Source: Firmicutes bacterium CAG:475
GTDB taxonomy: Bacteria > Bacillota > Clostridia > Christensenellales > CAG-917
NCBI GenBank assembly: GCA_000434435.1
Contig: FR895617.1
Span: 1-48,830 of the forward strand
DNA length: 48,830 nucleotides
Direction: 5' to 3'
Below the pieces are notes generated by a model. It had not been told where the DNA came from. It was given only the letters and a program-made list of their open reading frames with translations, and searched no databases. A program made the position numbers and the translations under genes. Shown here piece after piece: positions 25,710-33,462 of the stretch; within the stretch, counting starts at the first letter, position 1; every line of letters starts with the position of its first letter.

Positions 25710-27446
25710 TCAGTTTTCCTCCTTGGCATTGCCCTTGGTGTTTCCGTAAACGATGACGCTGCCCTCGTCGCCTTTGAGAACGTCCTCTATTTCGATTCCC
25801 TCGTGCTCGGCAATGATTTTCGCAACGAGCGGCGAGCAGAAACCACCCTGACATCTTCCCATGCCGGGACGCACTCTGCGCTTGATGCCGTCGATTGTGG
25901 CAACTTTGAGCGGACTTTCGAGCGCGTCGACGATCTCGCCCTTGCTCACTTCCTCACAACGACAGATAATCTCGCCGTATTCGGGATTTTTGGCGATATA
26001 CTTCGCTCTTTCCTCGTCGGGAAGATTTGCAAGCCTCGGAGTGTGCTTGTAAACGGGATTGAAATTCGTCTTTTCTTCCGCCTTCAAGTCTTCTTTTATC
26101 CAGTTCCTGATGTCGACCGCAATTGCGGGAGCAGCGGTGATACCCGGTGATTGAATACCTGCCGCCTCATAGATATTCTTGGTAAACATACCTCGTCTGA
26201 CCACGAAATCTTCTTCATAGGTCGCCGCGCGCGTACCCGAAAAATAGGTTATAATATCGCCCTTGTTGAGCATAGGTTGGGCGAGTTTTTGCTTTTTGAT
26301 GATATTGTCGATGTCTTTTATGCTTGTGGAATAATCTTCTCTCGACGGCACTTCGTGTGCATCGGGGCCTACGAGGATATTGCCGTCTATGGTGCGCATA
26401 ACGCCGCCGCCCTTGGTGTGACCGACTTCCTCTTGCTTGTCGGGTTGAGCCTCTTTGGGCAGAGGTGCGAAATAACTTCTTGCATAGGACGAGAGCGCAT
26501 ACCCGACTTTCTTTTTGTCCAGAATGATGTCCGTGCCTTTTCTAGGGTGAATGGTAAACGTTCTGTCCCCTGCCATATCGGCGATGACGTCGCTGTACAC
26601 GCCGGCGCAGTTGACAACCGCACGAGGATATATATCGCCGCGATTTGTATGCACGCAAACCACTTTGTCGCCCTTGACGTCCATACCGTCAACATAGGTA
26701 TTGAGCGACACTCTCGCACCGTTTTGAATTGCGTTGTCGCAAAGCGCGATAGTCGTCTTGTAGGGCGAAACCATGCCTGCGCTTGCCATATACATACCGC
26801 CCTTTGCCCACGCCGGAGGATTGGGTTCGATTCTTTTGATTTCCTCTTTGCCGACGTACCTTACGCCTTCGACGCCGAGGATTTTTGCTTTCAAAAGGAA
26901 AAGAGGCGGAATAATCGTATTTTCCCAACCGGTTGAGAAAATGAACATCTGCGCCCAACGCTTGAAAGACAAGCCGAGGTCTTTTGCAAGCTGAGTGTAC
27001 ATTCTGTTGCCTTCGAGGACATATTTGAGCTTTTGCTGACCTTTGTGCAAGTCAATGCCGGGGTGTATGCACCCGTCGTTGCGAGAGGACGCGCCGCATG
27101 CCACGTCGTTTGACTTTTCAACGAGAAGAACGTCGAGTTTCAAACGAGAAAGCTCTCTTGCCACGGCGCAACCGACAATACCGCCACCGACGATAAGCAC
27201 ATCGGGTTTTTGTCCCGAAAGCGCATCGTCTTTGAGCGTGGGCTTTTTGGGTTCTTCGTGAAAGCCTTTGAGCCTTATGTCGTTGACAACGCCCAGCGAG
27301 CCTTTGCATACCGCCGCTTTGCCGCACTTGTAAATATCCGTCCAATTGTCAAGCTCTCCCGTGAGCCTTACGCACCCGCGGTAGTTTTCGACTTTGACGG
27401 ACGGGGCGATTTTATTGACCGCCCTGCGTATCTTTGCCAAATTCAT
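25710..27446 (-). CDS. GlpA-like glycerol-3-phosphate dehydrogenase
   Basis: 578 residues in three parts. Residues 1-62 look like a small BON-like domain (VENYRGCVRLTGELDNW then GVVNDI), which ordinary GlpA lacks. Residues 82-445 are a DAO-type FAD domain starting VLIVGGGIVGCAVARELSRL. A C-terminal BFD-like [2Fe-2S] domain begins ICRCEEV and ends GRCQGGFC. The family oxidises G3P to DHAP under anaerobic conditions. Translation starts inside the acyl-CoA ligase gene (35-base overlap) and ends one base before the next start, so coupling is tight. The substrate is inferred from the family and not proven. Confidence 0.85.
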   Translation of the reverse strand: MNLAKIRRAVNKIAPSVKVENYRGCVRLTGELDNWTDIYKCGKAAVCKGSLGVVNDIRLKGFHEEPKKPTLKDDALSGQKPDVLIVGGGIVGCAVARELSRLKLDVLLVEKSNDVACGASSRNDGCIHPGIDLHKGQQKLKYVLEGNRMYTQLAKDLGLSFKRWAQMFIFSTGWENTIIPPLFLLKAKILGVEGVRYVGKEEIKRIEPNPPAWAKGGMYMASAGMVSPYKTTIALCDNAIQNGARVSLNTYVDGMDVKGDKVVCVHTNRGDIYPRAVVNCAGVYSDVIADMAGDRTFTIHPRKGTDIILDKKKVGYALSSYARSYFAPLPKEAQPDKQEEVGHTKGGGVMRTIDGNILVGPDAHEVPSREDYSTSIKDIDNIIKKQKLAQPMLNKGDIITYFSGTRAATYEEDFVVRRGMFTKNIYEAAGIQSPGITAAPAIAVDIRNWIKEDLKAEEKTNFNPVYKHTPRLANLPDEERAKYIAKNPEYGEIICRCEEVSKGEIVDALESPLKVATIDGIKRRVRPGMGRCQGGFCSPLVAKIIAEHEGIEIEDVLKGDEGSVIVYGNTKGNAKEEN

Positions 27447-28950
27447 AATTTAATCCCTCTATATTTATTTTTCCTATTTTAGTGCGCGGAAATTTGTCCA
27501 CGCATTGCACCACGCGAGGTCTGTTCCAATGCGACATGCGCTTTGCGATATGATTTATCACCGCTTGTTTTTGAGCGTCGGTAAGCTGTCCTTCCACAAG
27601 CAATTTGATGTAGGGTTTGCCGTTCACTCTGTATTCGATACAAGCGCAATCGCCCACAAACGGCAACTCGCTTGCAACTCGTTCTATTTCGCTCGGAAAA
27701 ACGTTGATACCAGAAATTTTTATAAGGCGTTTTTTTCTGCCCATAAAGAACAGTCTGCCCGTTTCGTCTTGTCTGAAATAATCGCCCGTGCGCACCCACG
27801 TTTTACCGTCAAGGTTTACAAGAGCTGTTTTTGTCGCTTCTTCGTCGTAGACGTATCCGCTCATAATCTGATCTGCGGCAACGAGAAGTTCTCCGACTTT
27901 GCCGCAAGCGACTTCTTTGAGATTTTCGTCCACGACACGAACATCGACCTCGTTTATGGGTTTGCCTACCGAACCCGACACGAAATCGCGTTTAGACACC
28001 GCGCAAACGCTGGCTGTTTCCGTAAGTCCGTACCCCGGCGACAGAACGCCTTTGCCGCCGCACTCTTTCATTCTGGCGTCGAATTTATGCACCAGTTCCT
28101 CGCTTACGAGGTCGCCGCCGACATAAATATCCTCGATGCACGAGATGTTGTCGCCCGAAAACTCGTCCTCTGCCAGCAACTTCTGCATCATGCGCGGCAC
28201 TGCAATCATTGTGGTTATGCGATTTTTTGCAATGACTTTGATCGTGTTTTTCGCTCTGAAAATCGGCAACAATACCGACCGCATGTTTGTGGATATAGAC
28301 GCATGCACGCCCACGCAAAGCCCGAAACCGTGAAACATGGGGAGAGCGGCAAGCATTGCGTTTTTTTCCGAAAATTTGTCGCCGAGATATTGCAAAAGAT
28401 TGCCTGCCATGGCGTTTGCGGCGCGAGAGGATATCGCAACCGTTTTAGGCTCGCCCGTCGTCCCGCCCGACTGCATATAAAAAACAATCTCTTCGCCGTC
28501 GCCGTGAAACGGTTTGAAATCTCCTTTGCAAGGAAGCCCCAAAAAATCATAAATTCCGAAATGACAAACAATGTGTCTTGCCCCTTTTGACTTTGGAAAA
28601 TACGCACATTGATTTATATCGCTCAAAAACACGACTTTGGGTTTGAGTTTGTCAAACGCCGCGCCGAATTCGTCTGCGGAAAGTTTCGGATGAATCATCG
28701 ACGCAATCGCGCCTATTCTGGAACACGCATACGTTGCCACAACCGCTTGAATAATGTTGGGAAGCGCAATCATAACGACGTCGCCTTTGCCCACTCCCAA
28801 ACGAGCAAGCCCGCCGGCGACTCTGTCGATTTGTTTGAAAAAGGTTGCGAAGTTCATTTTGCGCGCACCGTGAACGACGGCAATATCGTTGTCGTGCTTT
28901 TCGCGGTATGTGCGCATGAAGTCGTATAAGCTTTTGTGAACGTCAACCAT
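27412..28950 (-). CDS. Acyl-CoA synthetase (AMP-forming ligase)
   Basis: 512 residues from the ATG at 28950. Adenylation motifs are all present: YMQSGGTTGEPKTVAIS (A3), GYGLTETAS (A5), TGDYFRQDETG (A7), KRLIKISGINVFPSEIE (A8) and the C-terminal catalytic Lys in PRTKIGKI (A10). It should activate a carboxylic acid, most likely a medium or long fatty acid, to acyl-AMP and acyl-CoA. It is first in the operon. The start is set by a promoter whose -10 ends six bases before the ATG; no Shine-Dalgarno can fit in the message if transcription starts there. An in-frame extension further upstream would cross this promoter and is rejected. Confidence 0.88.
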   Translation of the reverse strand: MVDVHKSLYDFMRTYREKHDNDIAVVHGARKMNFATFFKQIDRVAGGLARLGVGKGDVVMIALPNIIQAVVATYACSRIGAIASMIHPKLSADEFGAAFDKLKPKVVFLSDINQCAYFPKSKGARHIVCHFGIYDFLGLPCKGDFKPFHGDGEEIVFYMQSGGTTGEPKTVAISSRAANAMAGNLLQYLGDKFSEKNAMLAALPMFHGFGLCVGVHASISTNMRSVLLPIFRAKNTIKVIAKNRITTMIAVPRMMQKLLAEDEFSGDNISCIEDIYVGGDLVSEELVHKFDARMKECGGKGVLSPGYGLTETASVCAVSKRDFVSGSVGKPINEVDVRVVDENLKEVACGKVGELLVAADQIMSGYVYDEEATKTALVNLDGKTWVRTGDYFRQDETGRLFFMGRKKRLIKISGINVFPSEIERVASELPFVGDCACIEYRVNGKPYIKLLVEGQLTDAQKQAVINHIAKRMSHWNRPRVVQCVDKFPRTKIGKINIEGLNYEFGKDTQGGQ

Positions 28951-28956
28951 ATCGAA

Positions 28957-28985
28957 ATTATACCTTATCAAACACTTGTAGTCAA
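28957..28985 (-). promoter_or_regulatory. Near-consensus promoter giving a leaderless operon mRNA
   Basis: Minus strand: TTGACT (28980-28985), exactly 17 bases, TATAAT (28957-28962), six bases TTCGAT, then the ATG of the acyl-CoA ligase. With the -10 box at -12 to -7, the A of the ATG is position +1. Confidence 0.8.
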
Positions 28986-29067
28986 TACGGATTTTAATCG
29001 AAAACTGCCTTTTGGGTACATTTTTCGGTAAAAGTTCCGCCACATCGAAAAAAGTTTATCGATATAT

Positions 29068-29096
29068 GTATAAACCTTATCGATTGAGGGCATAAT
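29068..29096 (+). promoter_or_regulatory. Sigma-F-like promoter before the SpoIIQ-like gene
   Basis: GTATA (29068-29072), 15 bases, GGGCATAAT (29088-29096) fits the forespore sigma-F pattern GYWTA-N15-GGNNANANT. Several TATCGAT strings surround it. A weaker sigma-A reading also exists (TCGAAA at 29045, 18 bases, TATAAA at 29069), so the assignment is tentative. Confidence 0.5.
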
Positions 29097-29119
29097 CGAG
29101 GCAACTTGGAGGTAATACA

Positions 29120-29776
29120 ATGAGCAAATTTTCAGTTGCAATGAAGCGTTTTGGCGGTTTCGTTAAGCGCAACGCAGTCTATTTTCTTATCATTTTGTGC
29201 ATAGCCTCGGTTGCCACGGTCATCGCCCTAGCGGTCACTCGCAACTCCGCTCTGCAAAATCCCGACGCGTCTATCGGTGACAACACGCAAGACGAGCCCG
29301 TCGTAAAACCCGACGATCCGGTTATCAAGCCCGACGATCCGACGCCCACCGTCGAAAAGCAAAAGTTTTACGCACCCTGCAACGACGGCAAAGTCAGCAA
29401 AAACTTTTCGGACGCGACTCTCGTTTGGAACCCGACTTTGAAGCAATACTCGACTCACCTCGCACTCGACTTTACGTCGGAGGATAAAAACGTGTACGCC
29501 TCCTGCGACGGCAACGTGAAAGAAGTCGGCTACAATGCTCTTGACGGCTACTACGTGGTCATCAACCACAAAGACGGATACGTAACGAAGTATCTTTCTT
29601 TGGAAGCGGCAAGCACCTTAAAACAAGGCGCAACGGTGAAACAAGGTCAGCTCCTCGGCAAGATGTCTACGTCGCAAGGAAGCGAAAGTCTTGACGGCGA
29701 TCACGTACACTTCGAAATAATCAAAGACGGCGTGAATATCAATCCGCTTGAAATCATGGTGTCGAGCGAAAAGTGA
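29120..29776 (+). CDS. SpoIIQ-like M23 (LytM) peptidase
   Basis: 218 residues. A single membrane helix at about 19-40 is followed by a Pro/Asp-rich linker with two KPDDP repeats (about 60-78), then an M23 domain. The zinc ligands appear intact: HLALD supplies the His and Asp, and DHVHFE the HxH motif. Length, one-helix anchor and linker fit SpoIIQ, the forespore protein that holds the engulfing membranes together with SpoIIIAH. A general cell-wall endopeptidase is the alternative. A sigma-F-like promoter upstream supports the spore reading. TTGGAGGT precedes the ATG. It is transcribed alone and ends at a strong hairpin. Confidence 0.72.
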   Translation: MSKFSVAMKRFGGFVKRNAVYFLIILCIASVATVIALAVTRNSALQNPDASIGDNTQDEPVVKPDDPVIKPDDPTPTVEKQKFYAPCNDGKVSKNFSDATLVWNPTLKQYSTHLALDFTSEDKNVYASCDGNVKEVGYNALDGYYVVINHKDGYVTKYLSLEAASTLKQGATVKQGQLLGKMSTSQGSESLDGDHVHFEIIKDGVNINPLEIMVSSEK

Positions 29777-29808
29777 GCAAAATCTTTATCGAAAAAACAA
29801 ATCAACGC

Positions 29809-29849
29809 AAAAGTCCCCCGTCTATGCGACGAGGGACTTTGATTTTTTT
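29809..29849 (+). terminator. Bidirectional terminator
   Basis: AAAAGTCCC and CGTC (29809-29821) pair with GACG and GGGACTTT (29828-29840), with one mismatch, and TTTTTTT follows. It separates convergent genes, and A-rich sequence on the other side lets it work for the HAD gene too. Confidence 0.88.
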
Positions 29850-29857
29850 AGCGATTT

Positions 29858-30652
29858 TTATTTTGATTGCGTCATCAAGGGAATGATGTCTTTCACCTTG
29901 TCAAGCACGTAATCGGGCTTGATTTTCGAGCCGGGAAGCATATTCGCGGTGGTTTCGCCCGAAAGTACGAGCACGGACACGAATCCGCAATTTTTGCCGA
30001 ATGCAACGTCGGTGTAAAGCCTGTCGCCCACCATTGCGATTTTCTTTGCGGGAAGATTGTACTTCATCGCAAGACGCTCGCCTGCCGTGGTGTGCGGTTT
30101 GCCCATAATTATGTCGGGCGTGCGCCCCACCGTCAACCTGATTGCCTCTATAAGCGCACCGACGTCGGGCATCGGGCACTCGGGTGCAGGACAGAAAAAG
30201 TCGGGGTGCGTAGAGATGTACGGAAGCCCTTTGTGGACGAATTTGCAAAATCTATACAACTTGTCGTAAGTGAGCGAAGTGTCGAAGCCGATCACGCACA
30301 AATCGGGATTTTCCTCGTCAAGCTCAATGCCGTAAAGCTCGAACTCGCTTTTGAGCCTGTCGTTGCCCAGCAAAAACACTTTTTTGCCGCGGTAGTTGTC
30401 CAAAAGATATTCGCAAGTGACTTGACCGCTCGTGTAAATTTCGTCGGCATAGGTACGCAATCCGAGATTGTTGAGCCTTGCGATATAATCGGTGTGCATT
30501 CTCGACGAATTGTTGGTGAAAAAGCAAATGCGTTTGCCCATTGCTCTCAACTCGTTTATCGCGGCAAAAGAGCCTTCGATTTCGTTGTCGCCGATATAAA
30601 CCGTGCCGTCAAGGTCGAACACGAACAATTCTACGTCTTTGATGTTTTTCAT
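29858..30652 (-). CDS. NagD/HAD-IIA-type sugar-phosphate phosphatase
   Basis: 264 residues from the ATG at 30652, with GAGGA upstream. HAD motifs are clear: FVFDLDGTVYIGD (nucleophile Asp), FFTNNSSR (motif II), GKPHTTAGE (motif III Lys) and MVGDRLYTDVAFGKNCG (motif IV). The cap between motifs II and III is type IIA, as in NagD, AraL and phosphoglycolate or glycerol-phosphate phosphatases. The substrate cannot be told. It follows the degenerate G1P-dehydrogenase-like gene by 28 bases, probably in one message. Confidence 0.9.
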   Translation of the reverse strand: MKNIKDVELFVFDLDGTVYIGDNEIEGSFAAINELRAMGKRICFFTNNSSRMHTDYIARLNNLGLRTYADEIYTSGQVTCEYLLDNYRGKKVFLLGNDRLKSEFELYGIELDEENPDLCVIGFDTSLTYDKLYRFCKFVHKGLPYISTHPDFFCPAPECPMPDVGALIEAIRLTVGRTPDIIMGKPHTTAGERLAMKYNLPAKKIAMVGDRLYTDVAFGKNCGFVSVLVLSGETTANMLPGSKIKPDYVLDKVKDIIPLMTQSK

Positions 30653-30680
30653 TTTGTCCTCTGTGTCGTTTTGTCTTTGT

Positions 30681-31775
30681 TTAGGATGCCGCGATATCCA
30701 ACATACCGCTTGCAAAAGCATATCCTGCAAGGGAGCGGCTTTCGACGCTTGCAAGGCGCATACATTCGAGCACCTCGCTTGCGGTGATTTCGCTCTTCAA
30801 CCAATAGCCTGCGTCTATATACAAACGCCGCCAAAAACGTTGCATGCCGTGAAGGTCGATGCTTGCAAGTTTTTCGAGCAAATCAAGGCGATATTCTCCA
30901 AGAATATAACCAATTCTAAAATAACCGTTTATATCGAAAAAGTCAACAACTTCGCCCCTATCGACTTCGATGCCGAGCGATTGCAATTTATCTACGGAGT
31001 CAAAGACGCAAGCCGGCGGAGCGCAGTCTATGGACGGAGAGGACAGATACGCCGAATAAAACGAAGTCAAAACCGCGCTTGCCAGAAATCTGTATTCTCC
31101 CGTCAATCTCGGAGTTTTTCCCTTTGACAAAGCGAGCGCGCTCATAACTTCCGCCATACGCTCGGCAGTGTCTTTTCCCTGTTTTCGAGAGGATATTTCA
31201 ATCAGGCGATACGCAAGTTCGGACAGCGGACAAGAGGAAGTTTCCACGGCAAACTGTTTTACTTTTTCTCCGAGTACGGTCTTTTGAAAAGCCCTTTCGA
31301 ATTCCGCGAATTTTTGAGAAAGCAAAATTCCGTACCCTGCCGCAATTTGCTCGTTTTTGCACTTTATCAATATATTTTCGTCGATAAACACTTGATTCGG
31401 ACATTTCCCACACGTTATATCGTCGCTGTCGGGCGCACAAAAAAGCATAGACCACCCTGTGTCTATACTCGCTGAAATTTCTTTTGCTTTTTCCGCCGCG
31501 GCGTGCGCACCCACCGCAAAAACGTAGCGCACGTATTCGGGCACGTCTTGTATTTTGCCTTGGTATGCGTTTGTCAAAAAAACGCGATAACCGCCCCTTT
31601 TCAACTCTTGACAAAGTGCGGTTGCGACGTCTTCGTATTCATTTTCATCCACGACGCAAAGCGCGCCTTCTTCAAACACGGAGCGCAATCTAGGCAAAAT
31701 TTGAGGTATCAAATCTTTGCCCGAAAATACGTCCGCGCCGCAAACGACGCGCTTTTCGATTATCGAATTATCCAT
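30681..31775 (-). CDS. Degenerate dehydroquinate-synthase / G1P-dehydrogenase-like protein
   Basis: 364 residues from the ATG at 31775 (GGAGG upstream). Not confidently recognised. The N-terminal half has the alternating pattern of the iron-alcohol-dehydrogenase and glycerol-1-phosphate dehydrogenase fold: ALCVVDENEYEDVATAL, then YVFAVGAHAAAEKAKEI in place of a GGG nucleotide loop, then PNQVFIDENIL. The His and Asp metal ligands of active members are not visible, and the Gly-rich NAD loop is lost, so it is probably catalytically inactive or changed in function. It lies upstream of the HAD phosphatase and close to the glycerol-phosphate-type operon, which makes a link to phosphoglycerol chemistry attractive but unproven. 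Confidence 0.5.
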   Translation of the reverse strand: MDNSIIEKRVVCGADVFSGKDLIPQILPRLRSVFEEGALCVVDENEYEDVATALCQELKRGGYRVFLTNAYQGKIQDVPEYVRYVFAVGAHAAAEKAKEISASIDTGWSMLFCAPDSDDITCGKCPNQVFIDENILIKCKNEQIAAGYGILLSQKFAEFERAFQKTVLGEKVKQFAVETSSCPLSELAYRLIEISSRKQGKDTAERMAEVMSALALSKGKTPRLTGEYRFLASAVLTSFYSAYLSSPSIDCAPPACVFDSVDKLQSLGIEVDRGEVVDFFDINGYFRIGYILGEYRLDLLEKLASIDLHGMQRFWRRLYIDAGYWLKSEITASEVLECMRLASVESRSLAGYAFASGMLDIAAS

Positions 31776-31856
31776 ACTCGCCTCCATGCAAACTCTAACA
31801 TGTGCGCGAGAGAATATTCCGACTTTCTTTGTCTTTTTTTCGCCTATCTCGTCGAA

Positions 31857-32165
31857 TTATTTTTTAAGATAGGTTTTGCATTTGGTTGCAAACGCAGTGT
31901 CCTTCACGTCGATTTGAGCGTTTGCGCAAAGACCGTTGTTGTTGAACGCACACTCGCCTGCGGCACATTGCACCAGACTTTCGAGGTCCTTGTCGAACAC
32001 GTCCTCGCCCGCTTCGACGTCGGCAAAGTTTTGCGCAAGCGGTCCGCCCTCGCGCTTGATACGGCTAAGGCATTTTGCGTTTTCGCCGATAGAAATGACG
32101 CCTGCAAGGCACACGCCTTTGATGTTATGCTCGCAATTTGACGTTGCACAGTTGATTTTTTCCAT
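31857..32165 (-). CDS. DUF1540 cysteine-rich protein (two modules)
   Basis: 102 residues. Two DUF1540 modules, each with four Cys: INCATSNCEHNIKGVCLAG with AKCLSR, and VQCAAGECAFNNNGLCANA with TKCKTYLKK. This spacing suggests two small metal-binding knuckles. The family is common in endospore-forming Firmicutes and its role is unknown. AGGAGG precedes the ATG. It is divergent from rplI and upstream of the G1P-dehydrogenase-like gene by 81 bases. Confidence 0.85.
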   Translation of the reverse strand: MEKINCATSNCEHNIKGVCLAGVISIGENAKCLSRIKREGGPLAQNFADVEAGEDVFDKDLESLVQCAAGECAFNNNGLCANAQIDVKDTAFATKCKTYLKK

Positions 32166-32192
32166 AATAGCCTCCTGAGGTTTTGTTGCATT

Positions 32193-32221
32193 TAGTATGC
32201 CCCGCTTTTGAATTTTTACAC
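32193..32221 (-). promoter_or_regulatory. Possible forespore-type promoter of the DUF1540 gene
   Basis: Minus strand GTGTA (32217-32221), 17 bases, CATACTA (32193-32199). The -10 fits the sigma-G pattern CATnHTA; the -35 deviates at one position. No good sigma-A alternative was found in this gap. Confidence 0.35.
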
Positions 32222-32258
32222 AAAAAGACGCGTATATCGTCCATTCTTTTCGTTTTTA

Positions 32259-32287
32259 TTGAAAAATTTGCGGCGGTGTGCTAATAT
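32259..32287 (+). promoter_or_regulatory. Sigma-A promoter of the rplI operon
   Basis: TTGAAA (32259-32264), 17 bases, TAATAT (32282-32287), followed by AAGGAG and the rplI ATG at 32319. Confidence 0.75.
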
Positions 32288-32318
32288 ATTGTCAACAAAA
32301 GTTTATAAGGAGACGGAT

Positions 32319-32765
32319 ATGAAAGTCATTCTTCTCAAAGACGTCAAAGGTACGGGCAAAAAAGGACAAATCGTCGAAGTAAACGACGGTTACGCTCGCA
32401 ATTTCCTCATCAAAAAAGGGCTTGCGCAAGAAGGCACGCAACAAAATATCTACGTTGCGGAGCAACGCAAAAAAGCCTACGAAGCAAAGATTGCCTCCGA
32501 GCGCCAAGAAGCAAGAGAGCTTGCAAACAAACTTAAAGAAATCACCGTCAAAGTCAGTGCGAAAGGCGGCGAAAACAACGGCAAAATGTTCGGTTCGGTC
32601 ACAAGCGAAATGATAAGCAACGCACTCAAAGACCTCGGCTTCGACGTGGACAAAAAGAAAATCGAAATCAAGGACAGCATCCGCGATTTCGGCGAATTCG
32701 AAGTTGTGCTTCGCCTTTACTCCGAAGTCACTCAAACTTTGAAAATCCAAGTCGTAAGAGCATAA
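32319..32765 (+). CDS. rplI: 50S ribosomal protein L9
   Basis: 148 residues, standard L9 length. MKVILLKDVKGTGKKGQIVE with VNDGYARNFLIKKGLA is the canonical N-terminal rRNA-binding domain; a central Lys/Glu-rich helix and the C-terminal domain (GKMFGSVTSEMI) follow. L9 binds 23S rRNA domain V and restrains frameshifting. The ATG at 32319 is preceded by AAGGAG and is the family start. First of three tightly spaced translation genes. Confidence 0.98.
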   Translation: MKVILLKDVKGTGKKGQIVEVNDGYARNFLIKKGLAQEGTQQNIYVAEQRKKAYEAKIASERQEARELANKLKEITVKVSAKGGENNGKMFGSVTSEMISNALKDLGFDVDKKKIEIKDSIRDFGEFEVVLRLYSEVTQTLKIQVVRA

Positions 32766-32766
32766 G

Positions 32767-33462
32767 ATGGTCTACCCCACCTCTTTGGACATCGACGATT
32801 ACGTAATTTTGCAAGACACCGACGACTATGCGTTTTCGCAAGACTCGGTGTTTTTGGCAAATACGGCAAAAATCGCAAAAGAGGACAGGGTGCTTGATTT
32901 GGGATGCGGAACGGGGATTTTGGCAACGCTTGCGCTTGTCAAAAAACGCGCATCCGCCGCCGTCGGAATAGAGCTTCAACCCTCCGTTGCCAATCTGGCA
33001 AGAGAGAGTGCAAAACGCAACGGGCTCGAAGGCAAATTCGATATAATAACCGGCGACGTAAAGGATATAAAAAATCTTGTCGAAGCGGAAATTTTCGACA
33101 AAGTGCTTTGCAATCCACCCTACTTTCAAGGAGAGCAAATCACAAAGAAGAATTTGTCAAGGATAGAGAGCACCGCAACTTTGTCCGATTTTGCCAAAGC
33201 GGCAAGCTACGCTTTGCGATTTGGCGGCGACGCTTGGTTCGTTTCGAAAATCGACAGGCTTTCACCGCTTATTTGCGCCCTCGTGCAATCCAAACTCGAA
33301 CCCAAAGAAATGACAATCGTCTATCCCAAACTTTCATCGGAAGCGGACGTTGTGATAATCAAGGCAAGAAAAGGCGGCAAAGTCGGACTTAAAACTCACA
33401 CGCTTATCGTCATGGACGAAGAGGGCAACTACACGCAAACTTACAAGGAAATGTACCAATAA
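32767..33462 (+). CDS. trmN6: tRNA1(Val) adenine-37 N6-methyltransferase-like protein
   Basis: 231 residues. SAM-binding motif I is VLDLGCGTGILATL, and the N6-adenine catalytic motif is LCNPPYF. FAFSQDSVFLA-type sequence near the N-terminus (YAFSQDSVFLANTA) is diagnostic of the YfiC/TrmN6 group, which methylates A37 of tRNA1(Val) in E. coli. Firmicutes homologues are often only assumed to share the target. It starts one base after rplI ends and overlaps rsmI by one base (TAATG). Confidence 0.85.
   Translation: MVYPTSLDIDDYVILQDTDDYAFSQDSVFLANTAKIAKEDRVLDLGCGTGILATLALVKKRASAAVGIELQPSVANLARESAKRNGLEGKFDIITGDVKDIKNLVEAEIFDKVLCNPPYFQGEQITKKNLSRIESTATLSDFAKAASYALRFGGDAWFVSKIDRLSPLICALVQSKLEPKEMTIVYPKLSSEADVVIIKARKGGKVGLKTHTLIVMDEEGNYTQTYKEMYQ

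Noticed and set aside
28951..29043. Upstream in-frame extension of the acyl-CoA ligase
   Set aside because: It would run through the near-perfect promoter at 28957-28985 and adds residues outside the family alignment.
32767..33462. rRNA small-subunit methyltransferase (RsmC-like) for the gene after rplI
   Set aside because: The length and the YAFSQDSVFLA-type N-terminus point to the TrmN6 group.
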